A stretch of 5,792 nt of DNA from UBA4744 sp035282865. GTDB lineage: Bacteria; Actinomycetota; Acidimicrobiia; Spongiisociales; UBA4744. Below the pieces are notes generated by a model. That model was not told the DNA's origin. It saw nothing but the letters and a program-made list of their open reading frames with translations, and searched no databases. Below, one piece after another: positions 5,014 through 5,792 of the stretch. The stretch lies in assembly GCA_035282865.1 (NCBI GenBank), contig DATEVB010000243.1, positions 1-5,792 of the forward strand, written 5' to 3'. The translations under genes and the position numbers were made by a program. How positions within the stretch are numbered: the first letter of the stretch is position 1; every line of letters begins with the position of its first letter.

Positions 5014-5792
5014 TGGCCGGCCGCGATCTTCCTGTGACCTTGACGAGTGCCCTCGTGGTCGGCTCCCTGACGGTGACCACCGGGCTGCGTCGCTGGTTGC
5101 GCAGCTACGCGATGATGTTGCGGTTCGATCTGCGCGGCCTCGGGCAATGGCTGGCGTTTGGACTCGTGATCCAGGTCCTGATGGGCGCCGGGATGGCCGT
5201 CATGTACGGGTTCTATCTGGGCGACGTACCCCCGGAGGTTGGTGCCTTCATGGCAAGCGGGGTGCCGGCCATCGCCCTCATCCCCATCGGATTGGTGATG
5301 GTCCCCAACATGGTGGCCCAGCAACGCATCACCCAAACCTACGAGTTTCTGTGGTCGCTGCCGGTCCCCAGACTGGCCGCGGCAGCCTCGACGTTCACGG
5401 TCTTCACCCTCATGGCCGTGCCCGGTATGGCGATCGCCCTCGGAGTGGGAGCCTGGAACTATGGCGTGCAGCTCAGTGTCTCGCCCATGATCGTCCCGGC
5501 AGTCCTGCTCACCTCGCTGATGACCACCTCGGTCGGATTCGGCATGGCTCACGCGGTCAAGAACCCGGTCACCGTCAACTTCCTGACCAACATGATCGTC
5601 TTCTTCGTACTGCTGTTCTCGCCGATCGTTGTGCCCATCGCCCAATTCCCTGACTGGCTGGCTTCGGTTCACCGGGTCCTGCCCTTCTATCACATGGCAC
5701 AGGTGATCAGGGACGCGCTCAGCAGCGGTCTCGTCACCGATGTCGGACTGAGTTACCTGGTGCTGAGCGCATGGACCATCGTCGGGTGGAGC
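5013..5792 (+). CDS. ABC-2 type permease, second of a paralogous pair (3' end outside window)
   Basis: The frame runs 260 codons to the window edge without a stop, and by comparison with its neighbour it probably lacks only the end of the last span. It is a clear paralogue of the preceding gene: WLRSYAMMLRFDL, TYEFLWSLPVPR (109-120), LSVSPMIVPAVLLTS, and FPDWLASVHRVLPFYHMAQV match the first permease in the same order, with similar spacing. The N-terminus is about six residues longer, with hydrophobic sequence (VTLTSALVVGSLTVTTGLRR) in place of the first protein's Ser/Pro-rich start. The ATG overlaps the previous stop as TGATG, and AAGGAGG at 5001-5007, 5 bases before it, gives an independent ribosome binding site. 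The role is the partner transmembrane subunit of the same exporter. Confidence 0.88.
   Translation, partial: MAGRDLPVTLTSALVVGSLTVTTGLRRWLRSYAMMLRFDLRGLGQWLAFGLVIQVLMGAGMAVMYGFYLGDVPPEVGAFMASGVPAIALIPIGLVMVPNMVAQQRITQTYEFLWSLPVPRLAAAASTFTVFTLMAVPGMAIALGVGAWNYGVQLSVSPMIVPAVLLTSLMTTSVGFGMAHAVKNPVTVNFLTNMIVFFVLLFSPIVVPIAQFPDWLASVHRVLPFYHMAQVIRDALSSGLVTDVGLSYLVLSAWTIVGWS

Noticed and set aside
4959..5693. A 244-codon minus-strand frame opposite the second permease
   Set aside because: Its very high His/Asp/Gly/Gln content is the antisense image of a hydrophobic membrane protein. It has no domain signature.

Overview
The window is high-GC DNA with a mostly G/C third-base bias. Several genes appear to be leaderless: a TANNNT-type -10 box lies a few bases before the start codon and there is no Shine-Dalgarno sequence. 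Together with the protein types, this points to an actinobacterium. An uncultivated Acidimicrobiia-like lineage is my guess, but the sequence alone does not prove it. I see no mobile element, CRISPR array, tRNA or rRNA.

Layout, left to right. Positions 1-159 (minus) carry the first 53 codons of a ferritin-like/VIT1-type iron protein that runs off the left edge. A 226-bp divergent gap containing an inverted repeat follows. Next is a 440-residue uncharacterised protein (plus, 386-1708) with a leaderless-type promoter. A 178-bp gap with a coding-like minus-strand reading frame precedes a small predicted alpha/beta-barrel protein (plus, 1887-2225), which ends in a strong rho-independent terminator. 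Then come about 280 bp of structured, non-coding sequence. They end at a near-perfect Shine-Dalgarno for a 34-residue single-span membrane peptide (2570-2674), which is followed by a 10-bp hairpin. A convergent VOC-family (glyoxalase-like) gene lies on the minus strand (2799-3146).

The right half is an ABC exporter operon read left to right: an ATPase (3230-4222), an ABC-2 permease (4219-5013) and a second, paralogous ABC-2 permease (5013 to the right edge, incomplete). The genes are joined by ATGA and TGATG overlaps, so they are very probably translationally coupled and form one transporter, with two different permease subunits and one ATPase shared between them. Just upstream of the operon a perfect 9-bp inverted repeat overlaps tandem TTGACA boxes, which looks like a repressor operator. 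It lies between the divergent VOC and ABC genes, so one regulator could affect both.

The item most likely to be undescribed is the structured leader plus 34-aa membrane peptide at about 2280-2720. The leader can form mutually exclusive hairpins, the peptide has an excellent ribosome binding site, and I cannot match the RNA to a known riboswitch class.
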